A DNA stretch of 28,181 bases from Zygnema cylindricum. Its lineage: Eukaryota > Streptophyta > Zygnematophyceae > Zygnematales > Zygnemataceae. The DNA lies in assembly GCA_037447655.1 (NCBI GenBank), contig JBBHKE010001207.1:1-28181 (forward strand), given 5' to 3'. The notes beneath the pieces are model-generated. The model worked only from the letters and a program-made list of their open reading frames with translations. It searched no databases and was not told the DNA's origin. Below are positions 18,156-27,046 of the stretch, piece after piece (the stretch's first letter is position 1; each line of letters opens with the position of its first letter). The position numbers and the translations under genes were made by a program.

Positions 18156-18600
18156 GTATCGTGGAGCGCACATTATAGCTAAAAGATTTCATGCTATTAC
18201 GCAAAAGATCATGGAATTAGGAGCTGTTTTGAAAGTACAATAACTAGATTGAATAAGCAAAGACAAAAATGAACTAACCAAAAATGAAAAGACCAAGTAT
18301 ACAAAACCGCCTCGTTGTTGGAATTGGTGAAAAATGCAAAATGAAAGTTAGCGAAGAATTATCGAGAGCATGCGTTGCTCTTTTTGGACATTACAACCGA
18401 ATGTATGGCGGGTGAGCTTTTGTATTTCATGTAGTACCCGTTTTTGAAGACCAGGAAATCTTAAATGGTCCTAAAGGGAGACAACAAGGATGTTTAGTGG
18501 CCATGTATTGTTATAAAGAGTACCAAGGAATATTATATAAAAAATTATGTTAGAAATAGGACAAATTGGCAGATTGGTTCTTAGGTAGATTGCATAATAT
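18156..18600 (+). other. Unassigned intergenic stretch
   Basis: No recognisable gene. Short frames exist (for example ATG 18280 to TGA, about 43 codons) but match nothing I know, and no PLD sequence is present. Confidence 0.6.
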
Positions 18601-19680
18601 AGAATTAGATTTTTGCAAAAACTGATATTCCAATCATTCTATTAGCAAGTTGGTCTATTGATTACTGGTGAATTGACTGAATGATTGGCCCTTTTTATAT
18701 CGATTGAAAGGCTGGTCATTTGGAGATTCCTGAATCTGTGGAATGGTTTCTTGTTTAGTTGTCTATCATTTAGATCGGCAATCAGCTAATTTATAGATTT
18801 TTTGATCCGTGCTGTTAAAAAGTAACAAAGACTTGGCAAATAACCACTTTATCACTTCAACTATCGGATAGTTGTTTGATAAGCTGATTGGCACTGCTTA
18901 TTGAGGATTCAACCTATCATTATGGCACTTGGAAACTGGACATCAAGTGAATTTCTGATGTATTGTTTATTAGTCGATTGGTCGACTGCAAAAATGGGCT
19001 GGTCATGTTGTCAGTGTCGAGCGGTCGATTGGTTGGTTGGAAGAATGCCAGGCGATTGCTCAAGTCATGAATTAATTGGCCGATTGGTCGATTAGTTGGT
19101 CGGTCGATCGGAGGAACGCTCATATAGTCAATGAACTGATTGGGTTATTGGTCAGACTGGTCGATTGGAAAAATGCCAGCAATTTGGTCATGCAATCAAT
19201 GAAGCCCTTCATTGTTGTGCGGGTGGTCAAATCGAAGCATTCCCGTCACTGGTCAAGTAAAAATCGATGTTGGTTCTCTAATTTGTTGATGGGAAGTAAA
19301 CAGTCAATTGGTTATGTTATGTAGTCAAATGAGTCGATTGCTCACTGGCAGATCAGTTGATCGTATGAGTGGACAATCGGTTGATTCAAAAATTGCCGGT
19401 TATTTGGTCATAGTCAATGCATTGATCGGTGAATTAGTTGATTGGTCGATTGAATACTACTGGTCAATTGGTCATGAATTTAGTGAATTGATTGGTGCAG
19501 TAGCTGATTGGTTGATTGGAGGGATGGTTGTTAATCGGTCAATGTAGTCAATGAATCAATTGGTCAATTGGTCGATGGAAGAATGCCAGTTAAGATTGGC
19601 TGATTTTATCGCCAGTCATTTCACCAGTCGGCTGGCAATTAGTCGATCAATACAAATGATTATGTATTTTATGAATGCCA
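18600..19680 (+). repeat. Degenerate ATTGGTCGATTGG minisatellite
   Basis: About 1 kb of loosely repeated TTGGTCGATTGG, GAATTGATTGG and CAATTGGTCGATGG words with no fixed period, best between 18960 and 19590. Several frames stay open through it because the repeat lacks stops. It lies just upstream of the first PLD exon. Confidence 0.8.
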
Positions 19681-19846
19681 TGTTTTTTATGACCTCTAAA
19701 TGGTATCCTCTTCTATGTGAATACTGGTTGGCCTGTCGTGTTTGGATTTTTCATGAATTGACTGTCAATCAAAAAATTACATGTAAATGTGATTTTTTTT
19801 TTTTTGGCATAGCTTATATCCATTATAATTTTCCTTGGCTGTCCAG

Positions 19847-19948
19847 GGAAGCCGGGAAGCAACAGAGCGAAAAGTTCCGTTGCCAGCAACAGAAGATCCA
19901 CATCTGACGATAACGCACCCAGAAGACAGTGACACGTGGCATGTGCAG
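19847..19948 (+). CDS. PLD: PLD first visible exon
   Basis: After GCTGTCCAG, 34 codons encode [20 protein letters not shown] then [14 protein letters not shown]. The DTWHVQ end matches ESWHVQ/VWNVQ, which stands just before LFRSID in plant PLDs; the rest is the variable linker after the first HKD half. The TW codons form another CACGTGGCA motif. The donor is CAG|GTCGGT. It is phase 0 at both ends, so it could be spliced to an upstream exon not seen here. Confidence 0.75.
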
Positions 19949-22900
19949 GTCGGTGGTCCCAATCAAATCATTTGTGTTTAAATGCTCAAGCAATTTTGTG
20001 TCCATCTTTCTGTTTGGGATATCACAATAAATTTGCGATGAAAATGTCTACAGTCAAACTCTGCTGTAGGTATTTGCATGTGCGGTATGGTACAACGAGC
20101 GATCGTAACAGGGACTTACACAAATTTATAGAAGAATTGTTCAATTTTTTTTTTTTTAACTGTTTGTTAGCAGGTTCTCTTTATGTTTCATCCTAACAGC
20201 ATTCGGCATTGATTTTTTTCAATTGTTTCAAATTTTCATACCGATCTCTATAGTTGTTTCCCCTCACCGTTTTTTCTCAGTTTCACATTGGTGTTAGTTT
20301 AAGTTTTTATGCAGGTTATCCGAGCTCTTTAAAGTTTGAAACTGCCGTTGTGTTTACATGAGGCTGGATATGAAACTATGAATTAACATCATAGAAATTT
20401 ATATCACATAAATTAACATCATGGAGGGATTTTTTTGGAGGGGAGGATGACACAGTTGTTTAGATCGATAGACTCCGGGTCGGTGAAAGGTTTCCCCAAA
20501 GACCCACAGGAGCGTGTAAGACAGGTGAGATTTTCTGAATTATGGTTTTGGGATAAACATTTCCAACACTGGATGAGAAGAAACGTTAAAAAAACGTCTA
20601 TGTCCACGTCTCCTATACGTCTGTAAAGAAGTCTTGATGGACTTCTTTTTTCAGTTTTATCGTCGGTTTGAGAGAGGAGCCACTTTTATCGAGTTAACTT
20701 AACAGCCTTATGTGTTGAGATCCCAGCAAGTTTCTGCACAGAAAATATGTTGCAATTAGGCTTGCCGTGATTGAATCTGGGTTTGAAAAGTGAAATCTCG
20801 TCCACATTAATTTCATGCACATATAATATCAGCCCTAAATGTTTCCCTGTGAAACGTTTTCTTTTATTAAATGACACGGATTGCATCTAGAGGGTTTCTC
20901 AAAATCTGTTATAAGCACACTCTTCCCGTTAAATGTCCGTGTCAGTCTACGTTAGTCAAGTATTGACTTATTCAATTTCTAAAGTTTCCGTTTAATGAGC
21001 CATGTGATGACTATAACACATATTTATTCGTGAATATATAATACCTCTGCAGCATTTGGCTAGCGACAAAGGAACAGTGGTTGAAAAAAGCATTCAGGGT
21101 GCTTATGTGAAAGCAATTCGTCGAGCCCAACATTTTATTTACATCGAGAATCAATACTTTCTCGGTTCGTCATTCGGGTGGAGTGAATATGCAGATGCAG
21201 GTTTGCATTATCCACTTATCTCTTGAATTTCAAGATGGTTTTACATGCGGTTGAATGTGTTTCATTTGTCTTTTTTATGATTCAGAAAATTTGGCTTTCA
21301 GGATATCTCAAAGGTCCATGCAGTATGAAATTTTGGAGTGTTATTTGGAGGGCCCTCTAGTCTTAAATTTAAATGCTGCAATTTGGGTTTTTTTTTTTTA
21401 TGTGTGTGTGTGACTGTTATGAAAAATAGATTGTCCATAGTATTGAACGTGAGCCAGTGAGAGCGAGAGGATTTTGGATGGCTCATACACCTGATCTGAG
21501 AACATTGTGCATGAAACTTTTACGGATCGACATTGTACTTTTGAAAATAAAATTCGTCCTTCTCCAAAAACGAAAGACATTCATTCAAACGAAAGAAGTG
21601 TAGCTGTAACGTGAACGTGTCGAGACCATAGTCCATGTCTTACTCCCGTTCCATTTTATGGTTCACATACCTTTTTCCTTTGCTTTTTTTTAAACAGGTG
21701 CAAATCAAATGATCCCTATTGAGTTGGCCCTGAAAATAGCGGATAAAATTCGAAAAAATGAGCCGTTTCGAGTGTATGTGGTTATTCCAATGTGGCCAGA
21801 AGGCGTTCCCACTTCGGCTTCTGTACAGGCTATCTTATACTGGCAGGTGGGGAGTCAGAGGGAGGGAGAGAAAGGGAGAGAAAGGGAGAGAGGGAGGAGA
21901 GGGAGGGAGGGGAAGGGAGAGAGGGAGGAGAGGGAGGGAGGGGAAGGGAAAGAGGGAGGAGAGGGAGGGAGGGGAAGGGAGAGAGAGAGGGAGGGAGGGG
22001 AAGGGGAGAGGGAGGAGAGGGAGGGAGGGGAAGGGAGAGAGAGAGGAGAGGGAGGGAGGGGAAGGTAGAGAGGGAGGAAAGGGAGGTAGGGGAAGGGAGA
22101 GAGGGAGGAGAGGGAGGGAGAGAGAGAGGAGAGGGAGGGCGGTAAGGGGGGAGGAGGGAGGAGAGGAAGGGAGGGGAAGGGAGAGAGGGAGGAGAGGGAG
22201 GGAGGGGAAGGGAGAGAGGGAGGAGAGGGAGAAGAGGCAGGGAAATGGAGGAGTTGGAGGAGGGAGGAGAGAAAGGGGAGGGAGGCAGAGAGAGGGAAAC
22301 CTGAGCAACCATCGGATTTTTAAAATCTTTTTTTTTTTTTTTTACATAGACTGGATTTGGTTTGTTTTTGGTTTGTTCTTTCTCATGGGTTCTTAGATGG
22401 TTGAGTAAAAGTCGATTTCAATGCTGCCAATAAAGAAAAGATTTCTGAACAATTTTGAATGATTGGGAATTAAGTCAACATAAGATAATGATTCTGTTGA
22501 CAGTTTGAACGTTGGTAAAAAGGTCAATGTTTTGATTTTTATGTCACGATCAATTTAAATAACAATGGCAATGTTGGTGTCAGTACTTGTGTTTATGTTG
22601 TTGTTCAGAAAATTGCTAGAAAACGTGTTTGCCAATATGTAAGCGGGAAGGGAGAGGAGGTACATTTCAGAAGTTGACAATGAAAAAAGAAATGTTGAGG
22701 CAGAGGGAGGGAGGGAGGGAGGTACATTTCAGAAATTGACGATGGAGATGATGTATAAGATAATCGCAGACGCCATTTGGGAAAAAAAACTTCGTGGTGT
22801 GCATCCACGCGACTTTCTTACATTTTTTTGTCTCGGAGGTCGAGAAAAACCCGATGCTGAAGTTCCGTCGGAAAAATCTTCGAAACCAAAGTCGGTAGAG

Positions 22901-24657
22901 GTGAGGCCATTTTTTCCTGAAGGATGGAAGTAAAATCGTTAAATATGAGCTAAAGGATGTTTCAGATCTGGAATTGGGACTGAACTGTAGTTCCATCTGC
23001 ATTTGGAATCAGAATTGAAGTCCTGGTAAAGCAATACTGAACGGAAAATGCAAATGAACTGGCATGTAAACTGGCTCAGTTATAGAAACAGAATTGGGAA
23101 CTAAAAACCTAAATTGCAAACCAAAAGTAAGAGTTTAAGCTGGAATTGAAACTGACACAGCTTGAAATGAAACGACCGCTAAATCTTAGACTGAATACCA
23201 ATGAATCCAAACCTGTATCAAAAAAGTGTTGATTGTGCATTGAAATGTCAAACCGAATGGACTTGTGCATCTAACTAGCAGTTAGTTTTGGCAAAATTGG
23301 CCTACTGTCAACCTGAGACTTAATAACATCTTGACTTAAAGCTCCTTTTGTGAAACCTCTCGATTATCTTTCAGTAAATTACACTTATCAGGATTGAAAA
23401 CTTTGCCTAAACTTGTTGTGCGGTGACGTTGTACACTTTCCAGGAAAAAGTTCTCGCTTCCCGTCGGCAAATGATTTATGTGCACTCTAAAATGATGGTG
23501 GTGGATGATGAGTACATCATTTTGGGGTCTGCGAATATCAACCAGCGTTCCATGGATGGCAGTCGTGACACAGAAATGGCCATGGGAGGCTTCCAGCCGT
23601 ACCACTCATGGGGAGAAAATCAACGGCATCCAAAAGGCCAGGTAGACCAAGGGACATTGTCTGATTTTTTTTGGTTTTTTTGTTTTTAATCAGCGACATC
23701 CACGAGGCCAGGTGGACGATTGGACATTGGATATATGTTTTGTGTGTTTTGGATAAGAAATTGGAGATTGAGGATCAGAAATTAGGAATTGGGAATAGGG
23801 AACTGGAGATGGAAATTGACTGGGGATTGGAGATTGGCGATATGAGGATATGGGGATTTGTGATAAAGCATCTGTGGTGTGACTAAAGCAATGATGATAT
23901 GACGATAATGATGATGGGAAATTGGACATTTGACTAATTCAATATTAATGCCAGACTTTGGACGTCGCACGAAGAAAGTATACATTAGGAGATTAGGAAT
24001 GCTAACCTTAAAAAAAAAACATGAGCAATTACTGCACTTGCTCATCGCTATTAGAGTAAAAGAATTATTAGTGTAAATGTGAAATTAGAATGTATAATAT
24101 AATTTTGTGTAGGGAAACGTGGCGGATTGTAGTCCACTCCCTTAATTAGTGTTGCTAACACTGTTTTATGATTTTTGGCCAAAAAATGTTGCCACCCGAT
24201 TATTGTTATTGAACCTCCAGAGTATGTCAATCGAGGGAATAGTTCACGATGTCTTAATGACCTAAATCGTTGAAAAAGCACTGTTAAAACATCGTACAAT
24301 CATAATTTCCATATCTCACGAATAATATGCTTGTACCTTTGCCTACCTATACCTTTGTTTCAGGTTTTTGGCTTTCGCATGTCTCTTTGGATGGAGCATC
24401 TTGGCCTATTGGAGGAAGTCCACTATCATCCTCAAACTATCGACTGTATACGAAACGTAAATGCTCGAGCCGATGCATTATGGAAACAGTACTCTGCAGA
24501 AGAAATAACAGATCTCGAAGGACATTTGTTATCATACCCCATTTCAGTACAGGCTGATGGGACAATCGAGTCTCTCCCAGACTTTGATGAATTTCCTGAC
24601 TTGGGGGGAAAAATTGTTGGATCCCTTCAAAGGTTACCTCAATCTCTTACAACATAG
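19847..24657 (+). CDS. PLD: Phospholipase D, plant C2/delta-like, C-terminal half (7 exons)
   Basis: Hydrolyses membrane phospholipids to phosphatidic acid and the head group. Exons 19847-19948, 20456-20524, 21053-21200, 21698-21846, 22733-22900, 23444-23641 and 24364-24657 join in consistent phase to 375 residues. Seen: [19 protein letters not shown], the plant [13 protein letters not shown] motif, [26 protein letters not shown], the second HKD motif (HSKMMVVDD...[12 protein letters not shown]), and a C-terminus [14 protein letters not shown]...SLTT as in plant PLDs. HWRK-type sequence, the first HKD motif and the C2 domain should lie upstream in the family (about 430-480 residues). I found none between here and the HIBCH stop. 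This is therefore a 5'-truncated copy, or its 5' exons lie beyond HIBCH or are displaced. Two of its splice boundaries are tandemly duplicated. Confidence 0.92.
20456..20524 (+). CDS. PLD: PLD exon ([10 protein letters not shown])
   Basis: Twenty-three codons: [20 protein letters not shown] then VRQ, near-identical to the delta-type PLD wording. The acceptor GATGACACAG has a weak pyrimidine tract (it is preceded by a purine run); the donor is CAG|GTGAGA, phase 0. Confidence 0.92.
21053..21200 (+). CDS. PLD: PLD exon ([11 protein letters not shown])
   Basis: Encodes [40 protein letters not shown] and FGWSEYADA plus one base. [12 protein letters not shown] is a hallmark of the plant C2-PLD family between the two HKD motifs. 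The acceptor is ATACCTCTGCAG; the donor is G|GTTTGC, phase 1. Confidence 0.95.
21698..21846 (+). CDS. PLD: PLD exon ([11 protein letters not shown])
   Basis: Completes Gly and encodes [40 protein letters not shown] and [14 protein letters not shown] is the beta/gamma/delta-type wording (alpha types have ILDWQ, from memory). The donor CAG|GTGGGG runs straight into a 450-bp purine tract. Confidence 0.95.
21847..22299 (+). repeat. (GGGA/GAGA)n purine tract in PLD intron
   Basis: About 450 bp of almost pure purine on the sense strand, made of GGGAGG, GGGGAAGGGAGAGA and GAGAGGGA words in a higher-order unit of roughly 38-41 bp. It begins at the intron's first base after CAG|GT. Open frames across it on both strands are repeat artefacts. 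Confidence 0.97.
22657..22745 (+). repeat. Duplicated acceptor and exon start (2 units, 62 bp)
   Basis: TACATTTCAG followed by AAGTTGACAATG (22661-22682), and TACATTTCAG followed by AAATTGACGATG (22723-22744). The second is the working PLD acceptor. The first, if used, would read KLTM and then shift to a stop within about 22 codons. Confidence 0.85.
22733..22900 (+). CDS. PLD: PLD exon ([13 protein letters not shown])
   Basis: Fifty-six codons: [40 protein letters not shown] and then a Lys/Ser-rich linker to [15 protein letters not shown] matches YLTFFCLGNRE of plant PLDs. The acceptor TACATTTCAG with the first codons is present twice, 62 bp apart; only this downstream copy keeps the frame. 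Donor GAG|GTGAGG, phase 0. Confidence 0.93.
23010..23200 (+). repeat. Degenerate AACTGGAA-type repeat
   Basis: Iterated GAACTGG, GAATTGGGAACT and GGAATTGAAACTG words in a PLD intron, like 14520-14945. A similar purine-rich run (GGAATTGGGAATAGGGAACT) is at 23755-23850. Confidence 0.6.
23444..23641 (+). CDS. PLD: PLD exon with second HKD motif
   Basis: Encodes [60 protein letters not shown] and RHPKGQ. The catalytic H-x-K-x4-D is complete (His codon at 23483, then Lys and Asp) and [12 protein letters not shown] follows. The donor is CAG|GTAGAC, phase 0. The last 24 nt of the exon and the donor are repeated 70 bp downstream. Confidence 0.96.
23618..23730 (+). repeat. Duplicated exon end and donor, with candidate 18-nt microexon
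   Basis: AATCAACGGCATCCAAAAGG-CCAG|GTAGAC (from 23618) recurs as AATCAGCGACATCCACGAGG-CCAG|GTGGAC (from 23688), 70 bp apart. Between them is a T-rich run ending in AATCAG. The second unit could be spliced as CGACATCCACGAGGCCAG (23694-23711), six in-frame codons RHPRGQ, between acceptor TTTTTAATCAG and donor GTGGAC. Confidence 0.85.
24030..24205 (+). mobile_element. MITE in last PLD intron
   Basis: Starts near TACTGCACTTGCTCATCGCT-ATTAG. It shares ACGTGGC-GATT, a CCACTC block, AGTGTT and TTATGATTTTTGGCCAAAA in order with the MITE at 7546-7747. The right end is degenerate. Confidence 0.6.
24364..24657 (+). CDS. PLD: PLD last exon (C-terminus)
   Basis: After TTTGTTTCAG, 97 codons and [43 protein letters not shown] and on to [20 protein letters not shown] and LPQSLTT. 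The GFRMSLW start, GHLL-YPI block and LTT end are those of plant PLDs. Phase 0 acceptor. Confidence 0.96.
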   Translation, partial: VFGFRMSLWMEHLGLLEEVHYHPQTIDCIRNVNARADALWKQYSAEEITDLEGHLLSYPISVQADGTIESLPDFDEFPDLGGKIVGSLQRLPQSLTT

Positions 24658-24847
24658 AAGTCTCAAGAAGACGGCTCGGAAAAAGACCTAGACTTTGTTT
24701 CAACGTCATGCTCATCTTTGGTTGTGAGCTGTTTAGGCAGATTAAGAGGCATTTATTTTAAGGAGGGTCTGTCCTAGGAATTGGTGGTTTGAAAGTTATT
24801 CGAGACTATTTTGTTAGTGGCAGTGATTGTTGTATTGTGACCATGGA

Positions 24848-24922
24848 AATAAAAAGAAAATTGTAAGTTAAGAAACAAGGAAAGATGGAAAGAAGGAAAG
24901 AAAGAAGGAAAGGAGGAATAAA
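24848..24922 (+). terminator. Candidate PLD poly(A) signals
   Basis: AATAAA at 24848-24853 and 24917-24922, 190 and 260 nt after the PLD stop, the first exact matches downstream of the gene. Confidence 0.4.
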
Positions 24923-26729
24923 GGTTGCTCTTTGGTGTAAATACAACTTTGTTTGTTATTTTTCTTTCCGTGGGTTCTTGGTACAATGCTTTTCAGTTTT
25001 ATCTCTAGGGTATGACATAAATAATGACAATCGAGATTTTGTTGGAAAAGTAGATGAGAGTTAATTGATACGGTACAAAATAATGAGACTTTCGAGAGAA
25101 GCAGGTGCCTGCATCTAAATCAATCAATGAATGGTGTTTAAATTTGAGTGTGAAAAATGAATTTGAACAGCAGTCATTATGGCAATGCTATTTTTTCAAA
25201 ATGTGAACCAATCATGCTCAAGAAACATGTTTATCTTCGGCAAATATGTAAGTTTTGCTTATGGAAAGATTCATGAATATTACTACTTTTTTAAAATAGC
25301 GTTGTTATGAATAAGTTGTGTGGAAATGTCACCATGTTTTTTAAAGTAGCTTTCTATAAATAAGTCGGTAAAACAAAATATTTCGTGAAATGATGTTAAA
25401 ATCTGGTGTCAACAATTCCTTTGTATATGAAAAGTTTTTAGGTGTGTAGCTGGAAAATCCGTTAGTGTCTAGGCAGAGTAAGAAAGAGATTCAAATGCTT
25501 TTTTTCATGCCATACAAAATTTTGTGAACAAAAAGGTGCAACTGCCCTAAAAAAAGAAATAAAAAACTCCGAGAGATGCTACCTGATCTGATTTATGATT
25601 GTAGTAGGATTCAGTTCTCAAGTAGAGTCGGTGGGTCGCGGGAGATTAAGGACACTATTGGTGTAAGAAAGAGACAAAACGGACTTACGGGCTATAATCA
25701 TGATTCTTGCTTCCATAGCAAATATTGTAAAATCTTCTTTTTTTCGTGCAGTTGCGAGCTCAGTTATTAAATCAATTACCTTCGTCCTATAATTGAAATT
25801 GTGTATAATTCGTTGTTCGATGACCTAAATCCGATGTTTACCTGAAAACTGCATTTTCGAGATTAATCAGTTTCGTTTTGGTTTTTCCTTTCTACTGTTT
25901 CCATGTAGTCAGACAGTTTACCATCGTGCATTCGTTAACACAGGGACAACACATGGGAAGTACAGCTCGTTAACCCTGTAATATTAATTGTCTATTTTTC
26001 ATCTTTTCCTAATTGTATGTAACTTTTTTAGATTAAAAGTAGTGATGGGGCAACCGCCACGCAAAAAGGAAGAAAAAACCTTTTGCGAGCATTAACTGTT
26101 CAGGGATAAACATAAAGAAAAAAATAAATGAAAAAAAAAGGCAAGAAAATTCCAAAACCAAAGCGTAATAAAAAAAGCTAAAAAAAAAGAAAATTTCATG
26201 TCAAAGAACTCAAAAATATGCTGAAGTAGATATTCTTGGAAGCCACACATTCAGGAAGGTCACTTGTGGAAGGAAGCTATTGACCTTGTTATCAAATATT
26301 GGTTAGTGTTGATCCTGTTATTTTTTGGATAACATCTTAAGTGGACAACTATTTTGCTTTACAAATGTAACTTACGAATGATAAATTTTATATTTTTGAA
26401 CTACGGTGTCACAACTATGGTTTTCATCGGGTTTTCTGGGCAACCCATCGGCTATAGACTCAATGTTCTTGAAGAAGTTTTTTGTGTTTCATATCTCCCT
26501 TTTACCCACATGGGCTGCCCATCGCGATTTGTGCAATAAAGCTTCTGTTTCTTTGTGTAAACATAGGTTACAATTTAAGAAATTAGGGTTTGTGCAGGCG
26601 ATACATACAGAAACCGTTTCGTGGCTGCCGAAACGTGACATCGACGGCGAGTGATCCCAATCCGCTATGGAACACATAAAAAAACACATCTACACATCAT
26701 ATACAGATTGTTCATTGTTGTCTCCCAAC
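24923..26729 (+). other. Intergenic sequence without recognised genes
   Basis: AT-rich and mostly without strong repeats. Overlapping open frames at 26354-26689 match nothing I know. No tRNA or other RNA gene was seen. Confidence 0.6.
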
Positions 26730-26942
26730 TACACCGTGAATCGTTATTAGTGTGAAAGTTTTTTTCGTCGCGTAAAACATTTTTTATCCGTACACATATG
26801 TGGATCTGACGGTTGCGATTGAAAGTTAATGTTATCAACTTCCGATTGGCTGTCTGAAATTAAAAATCGGACAAGTGTGTACGGATAAAAGATGCTTTAA
26901 GTGGCGAAAATATTATCAACGCTAATAGCGATACACGGTGTA
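26730..26942 (+). mobile_element. Complete 209-bp MITE with TA flanks
   Basis: TA 26730-26731 and TA 26941-26942 flank 26732-26940. Ends are CACCGTGAATCGTTATTAGTG and CGCTAATAGCGATACACGGTG, an imperfect inverted repeat. The terminal bases are those of the 568-bp family but the interior is different (TTTTATCCGTACAC and GTGTACGGATAAAA are inverted to each other). Confidence 0.85.
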
Positions 26943-26948
26943 CCGCAG

Positions 26949-27046
26949 CCTCATGGCAGCTGAGGAGCCGCATTCCTGCAGTTCTAGAACAGCCAAAGCT
27001 ACGCACCATGCGAAAGGTTGATCAGCACTACGGTACAAATTTTCAG
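26949..27046 (+). CDS. Unassigned candidate exon next to the MITE
   Basis: After TACCGCAG, directly beyond the MITE's TA, an open stretch of 2 + 96 nt encodes SWQLRSRIPAVLEQPKLRTM then RKVDQHYGTNFQ and ends at CAG|GTACAA. It reads like protein, with higher GC than its surroundings and plausible junctions at both ends, but I do not recognise the family and found no partner exons. Confidence 0.25.

Noticed and set aside
21709-22396. Long Arg/Gly/Glu-rich forward frames and Ser/Pro/Leu-rich reverse frames
   Set aside because: Artefacts of the purine tract. Only the part up to 21846 is real coding sequence (PLD).
3725-24657. HIBCH and PLD as one fusion protein
   Set aside because: HIBCH has its own TAG at 15056-15058 after a family-like C-terminus, and the first PLD exon starts in a linker, not at a domain edge that would suggest fusion.
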